Shown here: positions 33,711 through 43,438 of the stretch, one piece after another
Numbering within the stretch: the stretch's first letter is position 1
Layout of the letters: each line of letters begins with the position of its first letter
Assembly: GCA_041649635.1 (NCBI GenBank)
Contig: JBAZMV010000002.1
Location: 1-64,000 of the forward strand
Length of the DNA: 64,000 bases
From: Dehalococcoidia bacterium
GTDB lineage: Bacteria; Chloroflexota; Dehalococcoidia; E44-bin15
Direction: 5' to 3'
Program-made: the position numbers and the translations under genes
The notes under the pieces: generated by a model
What the model was told of the DNA's origin: nothing
Databases searched by the model: none
Seen by the model: the letters and a program-made list of their open reading frames with translations, nothing else

Positions 33711-34004
33711 TTACTTTACCCTGGCTATGATGTCGCTTTCGCGCAGGATCAGGTATTCCTCGTCGCCCTCTTTGATCTCGGTCCCGGTGTATTTCTGGTA
33801 GATTACCTTATCGCCTTTCTTAACTTCCATCGGGATGCGGTTGCCTTTGTCATCCAGTTTGCCGGGGCCGGCGGCCTCAACTACGCCGCGCTGGGGCTTC
33901 TCTTTTGCGGTGTCGGGCAGTATGATGCCACCCTTGGTCTTCTGTTCTTCTGCAAGCGGTTTGACCACTACTCTGTCTCCTAACGGTTCAATCTTTAGTG
34001 CCAC
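33711..34004 (-). CDS. groES: co-chaperonin GroES
   Basis: A 97-residue lid protein starting LKIEPLGDRVVVKPL and ending YLILRESDIIARV. It has the mobile loop EEQKTKGGIILPDTAKEKPQ and the roof GTEIKEG. It is cotranscribed with groEL and sits just downstream of a CIRCE operator. Confidence 0.97.
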   Translation of the reverse strand: MALKIEPLGDRVVVKPLAEEQKTKGGIILPDTAKEKPQRGVVEAAGPGKLDDKGNRIPMEVKKGDKVIYQKYTGTEIKEGDEEYLILRESDIIARVK

Positions 34005-34045
34005 GCTTAACCTCCTCCTATTTTTAGTTTATTTATGCTCGTAAA

Positions 34046-34072
34046 TTAGCACTCTCATTCGGAGAGTGCTAG
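34046..34072 (-). promoter_or_regulatory. CIRCE operator of groESL
   Basis: TTAGCACTC (34046-34054), nine bases, then GAGTGCTAG (34064-34072). This matches the HrcA-binding CIRCE element with one changed base. It lies 42 bases before groES and overlaps a TATACT -10-like sequence (34076-34071 on the minus strand), so HrcA should repress groESL until heat stress. Confidence 0.93.
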
Positions 34073-34466
34073 TATAGCTTAGAACTGTTTTTCCGCTATA
34101 GCAAGCAAGTAGAAATTAATCTAAACAGATAAGTTGGCATTCAAGAACAATAAAGTCTTATTATCTCTTAATTATAGCATAATATATCTCTATTTCTCGC
34201 TATTTCAATATATACATACGTAAAAAGTGCTCGGCTTAAAATTACTTAATTAGCCTCCGGACGGCATGGTGCTGGTGTGAAAACAGCCTCTTGTACCCAT
34301 GGGAATGGCATGACGGTGGTTAAAAACACTGCCACGGTCTGTATAAATCGGGGCTGACCGGGTAAATTATACTTTTTAAGGGCTCCGATTTCTGGTGAAG
34401 TGAGAAACCATAAAGTCTTGTTGAATGGTGTTGAAAGCGGTGTCTAAAAATTTACCGCGGGGCTCT
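34073..34466. other. AT-rich intergenic region without a gene
   Basis: About 390 bases between groESL and the 3' end of tsaD. It is AT-rich, with the groES promoter at its left end. I see no tRNA, strong terminator or plausible coding frame. Confidence 0.6.
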
Positions 34467-35486
34467 TCATACCTGTGTAATCGCGGCACTGGGCCTTACA
34501 TCGAGGCGCTGGTCGGAGAGTTTCCCGTTTTGTATATGATAGTAGCCGCAAACCGCGATCATGGCCGCATTATCTGTGCAGAGTACAGGCTTTGGGATGA
34601 AGAGGGGGAGAAGGCATCTGTCCTGCATCTCCTGTCTCAGCGCACGGTTGGCCGCGACACCGCCGCACAGCAGGACATTGCGCGCGCCGCAGCGCTCGGC
34701 GGCTGCTATGGTCTTGGTTACCAGCACATCGATCACCGATATCTGGAATGAGGCGGCTATCTCTGCCTTGAGGCTCGAAACCTCCGGTTCTAATGGGGCT
34801 GTATTTGAATCGATGTCGGCTTCAACCAGATGCAGCACGGCTGTCTTGAGCCCGCTGAAGCTGAAGTCGTCGGTATTCTTGAGCCAGGCGCGGGGCAGGC
34901 GGTATCTCGTGCCGCTTGCTCCGCGGGCGGCTTTCTCGATAGCCGGGCCGCCGGGGTAGCCCAGCCCCAGTAGCCGTGAAACCTTGTCGAAGGCTTCGCC
35001 GGCCGCGTCGTCACGGGTGCGCCCCAGTATTTTATAGCGTCCATGGCCTTCCATCAGCAGTATATCGCTGTGGCCTCCCGAGACTATGAGGCACAAGGCT
35101 GGGAATTCCGGGGTGTTACCATCAAGCCAGTTGGCGTAGACATGTCCCTCCAAGTGGTTGATCCCTATCAACTTAAGGTTGTGTGCCGCCGCTATAGCTT
35201 TCGCCGCGTTCACGCCGACAAGCAGCGAGCCCGCCAGTCCTGGGCCGTTAGTTACCGCAACTGCTTCAATGTCGTTCCATGACATATGAGCCTTTTTCAT
35301 AGCCTCGTCGATTATCGGGGTGATTGAGAGGAGGTGCTGTCTCGATGCCACTTCAGGCACTATGCCTCCGTATCGCGAATGGATATCGACCTGGGAGGCG
35401 ATGACGTTGGATAGAATTGCACTACCGTCTTGCACCACGGAAGCGGCCGTCTCATCGCATGATGTTTCGATTCCCAAAATATTCAT
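34467..35486 (-). CDS. tsaD: tRNA N6-threonylcarbamoyladenosine transferase
   Basis: A 339-residue ASKHA-fold enzyme that transfers threonylcarbamoyl from TC-AMP to A37 of tRNAs reading ANN codons. The start ILGIETSCDETAASVV, the metal site HLEGHVYANW, the ATP motif CLIVSGGHSDILLM and the late VLLCGGVAANRALRQ are all diagnostic. TsaB and TsaE are not encoded next to it. Confidence 0.97.
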   Translation of the reverse strand: MNILGIETSCDETAASVVQDGSAILSNVIASQVDIHSRYGGIVPEVASRQHLLSITPIIDEAMKKAHMSWNDIEAVAVTNGPGLAGSLLVGVNAAKAIAAAHNLKLIGINHLEGHVYANWLDGNTPEFPALCLIVSGGHSDILLMEGHGRYKILGRTRDDAAGEAFDKVSRLLGLGYPGGPAIEKAARGASGTRYRLPRAWLKNTDDFSFSGLKTAVLHLVEADIDSNTAPLEPEVSSLKAEIAASFQISVIDVLVTKTIAAAERCGARNVLLCGGVAANRALRQEMQDRCLLPLFIPKPVLCTDNAAMIAVCGYYHIQNGKLSDQRLDVRPSAAITQV

Positions 35487-35697
35487 AGATGTTGAACCCG
35501 TAATTTATTGCGTCGAGTGTTTACTATTAACAATTATACTTCGTGACGGGAAACGCTCGATGGCAAATATAACAGAACTTGCGTTCGATGTAAATGTGAG
35601 AGATGAACACGGAATAGCAGGGTGTTTTTGACAGCCTGCGGGACGGATGCTATCATGAGCAACGTGGTAAACCTGATTTACAGGAGAGTATTCTGGC

Positions 35698-36954
35698 ATG
35701 GATGAAACCATTGCACTATACTTGATACTATTTTTGATTTGTATCGGTGCGTCAGCCTTCTTTTCCAGCGCCGAGACTGCCTTTATATCGCTGCCTAAAA
35801 CACGTATCAAGTATCTCGTAGAGAGCGGGGCGCATGGTGCCGTTAATATCGAAAAGATAATGCAGCGTCCGGAAAGGTTGCTCTCCACGATATTGCTTTG
35901 TAATAATCTGGTCAACGTGGCGGCGGCTTCTCTGGGAACGGCTATGGCGGTAACGGTCTTTAAGGAAAATAGCAATGTAGCTATATTGATCTCTACCGTT
36001 CTGGTGACGACCGTTTTATTGATTTTCGCCGAGGTTACTCCAAAGACCGTGGCCATGAAGCATGCCGAGAGGATGGCGCTGATCTACGTTTATCCCGTGC
36101 AGTTGATAAATACGGTGGTCTCTCCGCTGGCCATAGGACTGAGCTGGATCGCGACGCTGTTTGCGGGGAGAAGGGGAGGGGTGAAACCCCTGATAGTCAG
36201 CGTTGAGGAGATACGCAGTATGATATCGGCGGGGCAGCAAGAGGGCACCGTGGAGGAGGCTCAGGCCGAGATGTTGCACAACGTTTTCGAATTTGGCAAC
36301 CGCAGCGTGCGTGAGGTGATGACTCCCAGGCCAGAGGTCATATCGATAGAAAGCGGAACTAAGTTCGCCGATTTCCTGACGCTCTATTCTAATACTCCTC
36401 ATAGCCGTTATCCGGTTTATAAGGATAATCTGGATCACATAATAGGCGTTATAACCGTAAAGGATGTTCTCATGTCAGCAGCGCGTAGCGCCATGGATAA
36501 AAACAGCGTGATCGACGAGCTTGTGCGCCCGGTCTATTTCGTGCCGGAGACTAAGCGCGTGATGCAGCTCCTAACCGAGATGCAGGAAAGCGGCAATCAC
36601 ATGGTCATGGTGGTGGATGAGTTCGGTGTCACCGGTGGTATAGTGACGCTGGAACAGCTGGTCAGCGAGATAGTCGGCGAGATGGGTGATGAGTCGAGTC
36701 AAGCGGACAAGGACTTCGAAATAATCGATGAAAAGACCATGCTGGTGGACGGCGGCATGAGGATAGAAGAGGCCAACGAGGAACTCAAGCTGGAGCTGCC
36801 CGATGGCGAATACGATACCGTGGCCGGTTTCCTGCTGAGCATACTGGGACATATACCCAAAGAAGGGGAGCGAATAAAGCACGGCAATCTGAAGATGAGA
36901 GTGACGCAGATGAAGGAGTTGAGGATCGAGAAGATAAGGGTGACCAGGGAGTAA
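35698..36954 (+). CDS. CNNM/HlyC-CorC family membrane protein with CBS domains
   Basis: A 418-residue protein. The N-terminal DUF21 membrane domain (about 1-190, FSSAETAFISLPKTRI, LSTILLCNNLVNVAAASLGT, several helices) is followed by a CBS pair (about 205-330, REVMTPRPEVISI, HSRYPVYKDNLDHIIGVI) and a C-terminal CorC/HlyC domain (about 340-418). Relatives export magnesium or cobalt (MpfA/CNNM); they were once called hemolysins. The next gene follows after 6 bases. Confidence 0.93.
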   Translation: MDETIALYLILFLICIGASAFFSSAETAFISLPKTRIKYLVESGAHGAVNIEKIMQRPERLLSTILLCNNLVNVAAASLGTAMAVTVFKENSNVAILISTVLVTTVLLIFAEVTPKTVAMKHAERMALIYVYPVQLINTVVSPLAIGLSWIATLFAGRRGGVKPLIVSVEEIRSMISAGQQEGTVEEAQAEMLHNVFEFGNRSVREVMTPRPEVISIESGTKFADFLTLYSNTPHSRYPVYKDNLDHIIGVITVKDVLMSAARSAMDKNSVIDELVRPVYFVPETKRVMQLLTEMQESGNHMVMVVDEFGVTGGIVTLEQLVSEIVGEMGDESSQADKDFEIIDEKTMLVDGGMRIEEANEELKLELPDGEYDTVAGFLLSILGHIPKEGERIKHGNLKMRVTQMKELRIEKIRVTRE

Positions 36955-36960
36955 AGTGAT

Positions 36961-37608
36961 ATGCAGAGGCTGCGGGTCATCTTCTCTCGCGGGGAGGAAT
37001 TGAAATATCTGTCTCATCTGGATGTGATGCGGTTGTGGGAGCGGGCACTGCGCCGCGCCGGATTGCCTCTTTCATACTCCCAGGGTTTCAGCCCTCATCC
37101 CAGGATATCAATAGCGGCGCCTCTGCCGCTGGGCGTCACGGGCGAAAAAGAATTGATGGATATCGTTTTCCAGCGCAGGGTTTCACCTTATTCGGTGCAG
37201 AAAAATCTGGCTGAACAACTGCCGTCAGGGATGGATATCATCGGCGTGACCCAGGTGTCCCCCGACGCTCCATCGCTGCAGTCTCAGGTGCGCCGAGCCG
37301 AGTATCGCGTGGAGATAGAAACCGATAAGCCCGGCGCAGCGATCAGTGATTCCATCGATTCGCTCCTATCGAAAACGGAGCTGCCGTGGCGGCATAAACG
37401 CGACAACGAGGTGCGCAGCTACGACCTGCGCAAGCTGGTGGAGCGGGTATGGCTGGTCGAGTCGCGCGGGACGATATGTGTCCTCGGCATGTGCCTGCGA
37501 ACCGATGGTTCCGCTTCAGGCAGGGCGGAGCAGGTGCTACTGGCGCTGGGTTTCACGGGGCAGCCCAGATCAATATGCCGCACCAGGCTTTATCTGGCGG
37601 GTGAGTAG
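36961..37608 (+). CDS. DUF2344 radical-SAM-associated protein
   Basis: A 215-residue protein of the family usually found fused to or next to a radical SAM protein (TIGR03936/DUF2344). The signature is FSRGEELKYLSHLDVMRLWE, RAGLPLSYSQGFSPHPRI and AAPLPLGVTGEKELMDI. No radical SAM gene adjoins it here; the one in the window is 6.5 kb away and of another family. Its function is unknown. It overlaps no neighbour but is clearly co-oriented with the CNNM gene. Confidence 0.9.
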   Translation: MQRLRVIFSRGEELKYLSHLDVMRLWERALRRAGLPLSYSQGFSPHPRISIAAPLPLGVTGEKELMDIVFQRRVSPYSVQKNLAEQLPSGMDIIGVTQVSPDAPSLQSQVRRAEYRVEIETDKPGAAISDSIDSLLSKTELPWRHKRDNEVRSYDLRKLVERVWLVESRGTICVLGMCLRTDGSASGRAEQVLLALGFTGQPRSICRTRLYLAGE

Positions 37609-37633
37609 TATATGCAATATCTGATTCGATATT

Positions 37634-37735
37634 ATCAACCCCCTGGCCCCCAATCTTGGGGGATTTTTAAGTTTGGGGGACACCCCCAATTCCCCCGGTC
37701 CTTCCGCGGAAGGACACCTCTTTTAAGTTCGTTTC
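37634..37735. repeat. C/G-tract double hairpin repeat
   Basis: Two adjacent hairpins, CCCCCAATCTTGGGGG and GGGGGACACCCCC, followed by TCCTTCCGCGGAAGGA and ACCTCTTTT. This is the same layout as the modules at 6066-6160, 27888-27975 and, inverted, 7715-7805. Confidence 0.75.
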
Positions 37736-37814
37736 TAAGTCATACATTTATTCTAACCGGAGTGAGCGGCTTCTATCAGGGAAAGTCGTCGAGTTCCTTG
37801 TCTGGGGGCTCGCT

Positions 37815-38447
37815 GTGAGGCTGATTCTAGTTCGGCACGGTGAAACGGAATGGAACCGGCAGAATCGCATCGTAGGGCATACCGAGATCGCGTTGAACGA
37901 TATGGGTCGCAAGCAGGCCGCGCTGCTGGCTCAGGCGCTGAGTAACGAAAAGCCGTCGGCGATATACGCCAGCCCGTTGCAGCGCACGCGCGAGACGGCC
38001 GCCGAGATATCGCGGGTGCTGGGCGTTCAGGTGAAATTCGATGACGCTTTGAAGGAGATCGCCGCGGGCGATATCGACGGGTTGACGTTCGAGGAGGTCG
38101 CCGAGAACCACGGCGATTTCTTCCAACAGTGGATGAGGGGCGATCCATCTCTACGGCTGCCCGGCGGTGAGTCGTTCACGGACCTGAGGAACAGGACATG
38201 GCCCCTGCTACAGCGCATCGTCGCGGAGCACACCGACGGAGATGTAATCATCGTCAGCCATACCCTTGCCATCATGAGCATCATCGCCGCCGCTCTGGGC
38301 ATGACCGCCGCCAATTTCAGGCGCATCAGGCTTAATGTCGCGTCGATAAGCATACTTGAGTTCAAAGACGGCAAAGCCTCGCTGCTGCTGTTTAACGATA
38401 CCTGTCACTGGAAAGACCTGGGTAAAGCCGAAGGCAGGGTGATGTAG
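37815..38447 (+). CDS. histidine phosphatase (phosphoglycerate mutase-like)
   Basis: A 210-residue protein of the histidine phosphatase superfamily. LVRHGETEWN carries the phospho-accepting His, the proton donor lies in LKEIAAGDIDGLTFEEV, and IIVSHTLAIM has the second catalytic His. It resembles CobC/GpmB/PhoE-type enzymes; the substrate cannot be assigned. The start is GTG. Its stop codon abuts the tilS start. Confidence 0.9.
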   Translation: MRLILVRHGETEWNRQNRIVGHTEIALNDMGRKQAALLAQALSNEKPSAIYASPLQRTRETAAEISRVLGVQVKFDDALKEIAAGDIDGLTFEEVAENHGDFFQQWMRGDPSLRLPGGESFTDLRNRTWPLLQRIVAEHTDGDVIIVSHTLAIMSIIAAALGMTAANFRRIRLNVASISILEFKDGKASLLLFNDTCHWKDLGKAEGRVM

Positions 38448-39887
38448 ATGGGCGATCTGGAAGATCGGGTGCTGGATTTCATCTGGCGTGAAGGCCTTAT
38501 ACCGTCTGGCGGCGATTCTCCCGCGGTCGCGGGGGATAAGAGCGTCGTGGTGGTTGCCGTGTCGGGAGGGCCGGATTCCGTATGTCTTTTGCATGTGCTG
38601 CATCAGTTGAAATCATCGCTTGGGATTAAGCTTCATATCGCTCATCTGAACCACATGCTTAGGGGCGCGGCTTCAGAAGGGGACTCTTCTTACGTTAGAC
38701 AACTGGGCCGTTCTTTCAGGATACCTGTTACTGTCGAATCATCTGATGTCGATGCGTATCGCAGGGAGCACAAGCTTTCTCTGGAGGAGGCTGCGCGCGA
38801 GGTGCGCTACGGGTTCCTGGCCCGTGTCGCCGAATCGGTCGGAGCGGACTGCGTAGCGCTCGGGCATACCGAGGATGACCAGGTGGAGACCGTGCTGATG
38901 CACCTGGTGCGGGGCGCCGGCATCGCGGGGCTGCGGGGTATGTCGCCGGTTGTAGATATGAATACACGCGGCGGGGGAAAACTGCGGGTGATCAGGCCGC
39001 TCATCGAAGTGTCGAAGAAAGAGACGGAGCATTACTGTTCTGCTCATGGTCTCAATCCTCGCATTGACGCTACGAATGAATCGCTCGATTACGCCAGGAA
39101 TCGTTTTCGTCATGAAATTATCCCGATCTTGAGGAAGTCGAACAGCGATATCGGTGCTGCCGTCAGGCGTGTTACGGAGACCGCCGCCGATATAATGTCG
39201 TTCCTTGATATCGAGTTGGATAAAGTCTGGAGCGATGCCGTATGCGTCAACCCTGTCGGCATTGAGATAAACAAAGCGGCGGTAATCGAGCTTCACACCG
39301 CGTTGCTGCGTCACCTGCTGCGGCGGGTCGTGCGCGAGGCGCTGGGCGATATAGTAGATATCGAGGCGGTTCATATCGAGAAAATGATGGAAGCCTTGAG
39401 CAAGCCTGCGGGGAAAAAGATATCGCTGCCCCGCGGCCTGAAGTTCTATGTCGGCTATGATACGTGCTTGCTGCACAAGGATGCTGTCGACGTTTGCCCT
39501 CTGTCTGAAATCAAGGGAACGCGTCGCTTGAAGGTGCCCGGGGTTACGCTGCTGCCGGGGTGGCGGGTGCGAGCCGACATCGTTGGACACGGCGAGCGGG
39601 CAAGCGGCTTTACGGCTTGTATCGATATGGATGCCGTCGGCAAGCAGTTAACTGTGCGCTGCCGCCGTCCGGGGGATCGCTTCCGTCCGCTGGGGATGAG
39701 CAATGCCAAGAAATTGCAGGACTTCATGGTCGATGCTAGGATTCCGAGTATATGGCGCGATCGAGTGCCGCTGGTATGTTCTCTGGACGGTATCGTATGG
39801 GTCGTTGGCTGGCGTATTGCAGACTCTGTAAAGATAACGGATTCGACGAAGCATCTATTGCGTATCAGTTTCGAACAAAGAGATTAA
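38448..39887 (+). CDS. tilS: tRNA(Ile)-lysidine synthase
   Basis: A 479-residue N-type ATP pyrophosphatase that converts C34 of tRNA-Ile(CAU) to lysidine. The PP-loop SGGPDS (residues 39-44), HLNHMLRG, LEEAAREVRYGFLA, GHTEDDQVETVLM and the C-terminal domain with CRRPGDRFRPLGM, KKLQDFMVDARIP are diagnostic. It begins immediately after the phosphatase stop. Confidence 0.96.
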   Translation: MGDLEDRVLDFIWREGLIPSGGDSPAVAGDKSVVVVAVSGGPDSVCLLHVLHQLKSSLGIKLHIAHLNHMLRGAASEGDSSYVRQLGRSFRIPVTVESSDVDAYRREHKLSLEEAAREVRYGFLARVAESVGADCVALGHTEDDQVETVLMHLVRGAGIAGLRGMSPVVDMNTRGGGKLRVIRPLIEVSKKETEHYCSAHGLNPRIDATNESLDYARNRFRHEIIPILRKSNSDIGAAVRRVTETAADIMSFLDIELDKVWSDAVCVNPVGIEINKAAVIELHTALLRHLLRRVVREALGDIVDIEAVHIEKMMEALSKPAGKKISLPRGLKFYVGYDTCLLHKDAVDVCPLSEIKGTRRLKVPGVTLLPGWRVRADIVGHGERASGFTACIDMDAVGKQLTVRCRRPGDRFRPLGMSNAKKLQDFMVDARIPSIWRDRVPLVCSLDGIVWVVGWRIADSVKITDSTKHLLRISFEQRD

Positions 39888-40149
39888 CCTCATGCGCCGT
39901 ACGATCGGCTCTATCTGTCTTCATTATTACTTCAAAAGCTCATAGAGGGCTTAGTTTATTCCCAATGATGTCCGTGGGGCCTCCCATGAGATGGCATTTA
40001 TACCTTTTTATGTAGCAGTAAAGTCTTTACTAATTTTATTGATATATTTATCATTAGTTTTAGGCGAAGATTAACAACCAGACTCCGAGTTGCCTATCGA
40101 ATAAACAATCACATGACTATCGGATTAGTCGAAGGATTGGAGAAGCACG

Positions 40150-41109
40150 ATGAAGAACGTTGTTGTTACGGGCGCATCCGGGTATCTCGGTCAGCAGTTG
40201 ATAAGCCGTTTGGAACGCGACGATAGTGTCGAGCGCATAATAGGGATAAGCAGGAGAGCCCCCAAGGTCTCATCGTCCAAGCTTAAGTTCTACTCCCACG
40301 ATATTCGCGAACCTTTCGATAAGATTTTCGCCGAGAACAATGTCGATTCAGCTATCCACCTCGCTTTCACGGTCGGGGCCGCGCGCGATGTAAAGGCCGC
40401 TCGAGCGATAGATGTCGACGGCTCAAAGAATTTCCTCAATGCGTGCAAGAAGGCTTCGGTGAAGAAAGTCTCCTTTCTCAGCAGCTATACGGCTTACGGG
40501 GCTTATCCTGAGAACACACAAAAACCGCTAGCTGAAGACGCTCCCCTTAGACCGAACGCCGGGTTCCAGTATCCTCATCACAAAGCTGAGGTGGATAAAA
40601 TGTTCCAGGAGTTCATGAAGCAGAATTCGGATACATGCGTTTCGATTCTGCGCGCCTCGGCAGTAGCCGGGCCTGAGAGCGACGGAGGGCCTCTGGCAGC
40701 TTTCTTAAGGAATCCCGTTGCCGTATGTATCAAGGGCTATGATCCGGAGTGGCAGTTCGTGCATGAGGAAGACCTTGTGGAGATCACGGTTTTCCTGCTG
40801 AAGAAGGGGCACAAGGGAGTGTTCAACGTAGCCGGCGACGGAGCCGTCCTTTATTCCGAGATGATGTCCAAGATAGGAAAGAGGTGCATCGCGCTGCCTA
40901 ATAAAGTGAGCGCCTTTATCACCAATCTGACCTGGTATCTGCATCTGCAGAACGAGTCGCCAAGCGGCAAATCATCCGACATATTGATGTACCCGATGGT
41001 ATTAAGTACCGAAAAGCTGAAGAAGGAGACCGGATTTAAGTTCAAGCATACTGGAGATGAGGCATTCCAGTCATTTGTCGATGCCGCAAGAAAACGGTCG
41101 AATCACTGA
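40150..41109 (+). CDS. NAD-dependent epimerase/dehydratase (paralogue 1)
   Basis: A 319-residue extended short-chain dehydrogenase. The Rossmann motif GASGYLG (residues 8-14), the SSYTAYGAYPEN active-site segment, and the YPHHKAEVDK motif (Tyr-x3-Lys) are visible. It is similar throughout to the convergent gene at 41187-42152 (shared VTGASGYLG/ITGVSGYLG, HLAFTV/HFAFIV, WQFVHEEDL/WQFIHEDDL). The substrate is unknown; relatives act on nucleotide sugars or steroids. GGAG precedes the ATG. Confidence 0.88.
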   Translation: MKNVVVTGASGYLGQQLISRLERDDSVERIIGISRRAPKVSSSKLKFYSHDIREPFDKIFAENNVDSAIHLAFTVGAARDVKAARAIDVDGSKNFLNACKKASVKKVSFLSSYTAYGAYPENTQKPLAEDAPLRPNAGFQYPHHKAEVDKMFQEFMKQNSDTCVSILRASAVAGPESDGGPLAAFLRNPVAVCIKGYDPEWQFVHEEDLVEITVFLLKKGHKGVFNVAGDGAVLYSEMMSKIGKRCIALPNKVSAFITNLTWYLHLQNESPSGKSSDILMYPMVLSTEKLKKETGFKFKHTGDEAFQSFVDAARKRSNH

Positions 41110-41138
41110 AGCGCACTTAAGCGGATTCTATGAGAAAA

Positions 41139-41165
41139 GAAAAGGCCCCGTATTCGGGGCCTTTT
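41139..41165. terminator. bidirectional terminator between epimerase genes
   Basis: AAAAGGCCCCG and CGGGGCCTTTT around a short loop; it terminates both convergent genes. Confidence 0.9.
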
Positions 41166-41186
41166 AGATTGTCGATTCAATGTAGT

Positions 41187-42152
41187 TTACTCTTGGCAAC
41201 TGCAGCTTGCAGGCTTCTTTTTGCCCATGACCTCTAGGAATATGTCGAACGCCTCCGGTCCCGTGTAGCGGTATTTGTAGCCCGTCTCCTTGATTAATTT
41301 CTCGCCGCTCATTAGTGTAGAATATTGGATCATACGCAATGCGCCGGCCTGTGCCTTGGACTGCAGCTTTAGCCGCCATGTTATCTTAATGCCCCAGTAA
41401 AGAAGCCAGGAGGGCAAAGAGATAGAAGGTTTCCCCAGCATTTTTATTATCTCGGAATATTTGTATGCGCCCTGGGCTGTAAAGTTGAATATTCCTGCCT
41501 TCCTTTGTTTAGCCAGGAGTGTGATTATATCGACCAGGTCATCTTCGTGGATGAATTGCCATGTTGAATCAAGACCTATGGGTTTGATCATTACAGGAAG
41601 GAATAGCACTGTTAGGCCGCATTTAGCGCCGCCGGGTCCCGTCACCGCCGCCGTTCGGCCTATGGTTACCTTGATATCCGGGTGCTCCGTGGCGAATTTC
41701 TGAAACATGTGATCAACCTCGGCCTTATCTGACGGGTAGGGGAAATCGGGGTTGGGCTTAAGCGGCATATCCTCGGTGAATGTGGGATTATCACGCCATG
41801 CCCCATAGGCCGAATAACTGCCCATGTAGAATACCTGCTCCACCTTGGCCTCGGCGGCGGCAGCCATGAAGTTCTGGGAGCCTTTTATATTTATTTCGTG
41901 CGCCATTGCTTCGGCATGTATAGGGGCTACGATGAACGCAAAATGTATCGCCGTGTCGATTTTGTTTTCAGATAAGATGTTACCGAAAGGCTGTCTCACG
42001 TCGTGCTTAATAAAGGTGAATTTGGGTGATTGGATATCGGGTTCTTTGATATCCATTCCGATGAGGTGCTCCACCTCCGGTTCCTGTAAAATCCTTTTGG
42101 CCAGCAGGGTGCCGAGATATCCGGAGACGCCGGTGATCGCTACGTTCTTCAT
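41187..42152 (-). CDS. NAD-dependent epimerase/dehydratase (paralogue 2)
   Basis: A 321-residue extended SDR, homologue of the convergent gene, with GVSGYLG, GSYSAYGAWRDN and YPSDKAEVDH (Tyr-x3-Lys). It ends in a cysteine-bearing tail (KKPASCSCQE) that the paralogue lacks. It lies 77 bases downstream of the OYE-like gene on the same strand. This location suggests a redox role on a cyclic or lipid substrate, but that is inference. Confidence 0.87.
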   Translation of the reverse strand: MKNVAITGVSGYLGTLLAKRILQEPEVEHLIGMDIKEPDIQSPKFTFIKHDVRQPFGNILSENKIDTAIHFAFIVAPIHAEAMAHEINIKGSQNFMAAAAEAKVEQVFYMGSYSAYGAWRDNPTFTEDMPLKPNPDFPYPSDKAEVDHMFQKFATEHPDIKVTIGRTAAVTGPGGAKCGLTVLFLPVMIKPIGLDSTWQFIHEDDLVDIITLLAKQRKAGIFNFTAQGAYKYSEIIKMLGKPSISLPSWLLYWGIKITWRLKLQSKAQAGALRMIQYSTLMSGEKLIKETGYKYRYTGPEAFDIFLEVMGKKKPASCSCQE

Positions 42153-42229
42153 ACTGCCTCCCGCGATTTTTATTAATCCGGTAGATTAATCTATCAACAT
42201 CTGATGCCTTATCGACGTGCTCAAGCGTT

Positions 42230-43438
42230 CTACTTTGTTGCCGCCCCTGCCGCCGCGAGTTCATTGCATACGCACTTGACGCCGTTGGGCCCTGACATTT
42301 CGGCGACGCACTTGTTGCAATGGTCGCAGTCGGAGGCCGTTATCTCACCGGCTATCAGCCTGTTAACGAAGTCGGGATCTTTTATGGTAGCCCGGCCGAG
42401 CTCAAGGAATTCGAAACCTTCATCCATAACCTTTTTCATGTTATCGAGAGAGCATACACCGCCGACGTATACAACGGGGATCTTAACGGCGTTCTTTATC
42501 TGTTTTGATAGATCGAAGAGGAACATCTCCTCGAAGGGGACGATCTTTAATATGAGGCCGGCAAAAAGTTGCAAGCCTATTTTTGTGACGATATTCTTTT
42601 CGTACTTAATGTATTCTTTCTTGGGCAGGTTCCCTCGCATCATGTGGAACGAGGTCTTGGCGGTGAACCCGCAGCTTGGGATCAGCGCGCTCGCTCCCGC
42701 CTGTTCGAAGCGCTTTGCTACCTGTACGGCTTCATCGATTGTGATACCGTTCTTAAAGCCGTCTTCGGTGTTCATCTTGACCAGTATCGGAAAGTCCGGG
42801 CCCATCACCTTCCTGACGTGTTCTATTACCGATGCCGGGAATCTCATGCGGTTCTCCAGCGATCCGCCGTATTGATCCTTGCGGCTGTTGGTCCACGGCG
42901 ATAGGAACTGGCTGAGCAGATAGCCGTGTCCGGCGTGTATCTCAACGGCATCGAAGCCGGCCTCGCGCGCCATCTGGGCCGCTTTGCCGAAGTCCTCCCT
43001 GACCCTGTTCATATCTTCTTCGGTCATGGGTCGGCAGATGCTGTAACGGAACATGCAGAACTTGCGTGACGGTCCCATGGGCGTATAACCGGCCGCGGAT
43101 TTGTTAGCAAAGAAGCCGCAGTGTCCTAACTGTACACTGGCGGCAGCTCCCTCCGCGTGTATGGCATCGGTCATTTTTTTAAGGATTGGTATTATTTCCG
43201 GTCGCATATACATCTCATGACCGAAAGCAACGCCGTCTTTAGCTACGGCGCAATATGACACGGTGGTCATGCCTATGCCGCCGTGCGCTACGGCCTGGTG
43301 ATGTTTGAGAAGGGCTTCACCCGGCGTTGCGTTGGGACACATGCCCTCAAAACAACCGGCTCTGATAGTTCGATTACGAAGTTGAAGTGAGCCGATTTTG
43401 CCGGGGGTAAATACTTTCATCTGCTTTACGTCTGTCAT
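42230..43438 (-). CDS. Old-Yellow-Enzyme-family NADH:flavin oxidoreductase
   Basis: A 402-residue FMN-binding TIM barrel. KIGSLQLRNRTIRAG is the family start, HAGHGYLLSQFLSPWTN RKDQYGGSLENRMR-type substrate and FMN motif is present, and the C-terminus has a 4Fe-4S-type cysteine cluster (CDHCNKC ... CVC). The C-terminal FAD/NAD domain of 2,4-dienoyl-CoA reductase or BaiCD is missing, unlike the related gene at 48157. It probably reduces a conjugated C=C bond, with a separate electron donor. GGCGGAAC precedes the ATG. Confidence 0.88.
   Translation of the reverse strand: MTDVKQMKVFTPGKIGSLQLRNRTIRAGCFEGMCPNATPGEALLKHHQAVAHGGIGMTTVSYCAVAKDGVAFGHEMYMRPEIIPILKKMTDAIHAEGAAASVQLGHCGFFANKSAAGYTPMGPSRKFCMFRYSICRPMTEEDMNRVREDFGKAAQMAREAGFDAVEIHAGHGYLLSQFLSPWTNSRKDQYGGSLENRMRFPASVIEHVRKVMGPDFPILVKMNTEDGFKNGITIDEAVQVAKRFEQAGASALIPSCGFTAKTSFHMMRGNLPKKEYIKYEKNIVTKIGLQLFAGLILKIVPFEEMFLFDLSKQIKNAVKIPVVYVGGVCSLDNMKKVMDEGFEFLELGRATIKDPDFVNRLIAGEITASDCDHCNKCVAEMSGPNGVKCVCNELAAAGAATK

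Noticed and set aside
35505..36056. Minus-strand frame opposite the CNNM gene
   Set aside because: Antisense shadow with no start signal or recognisable motif.
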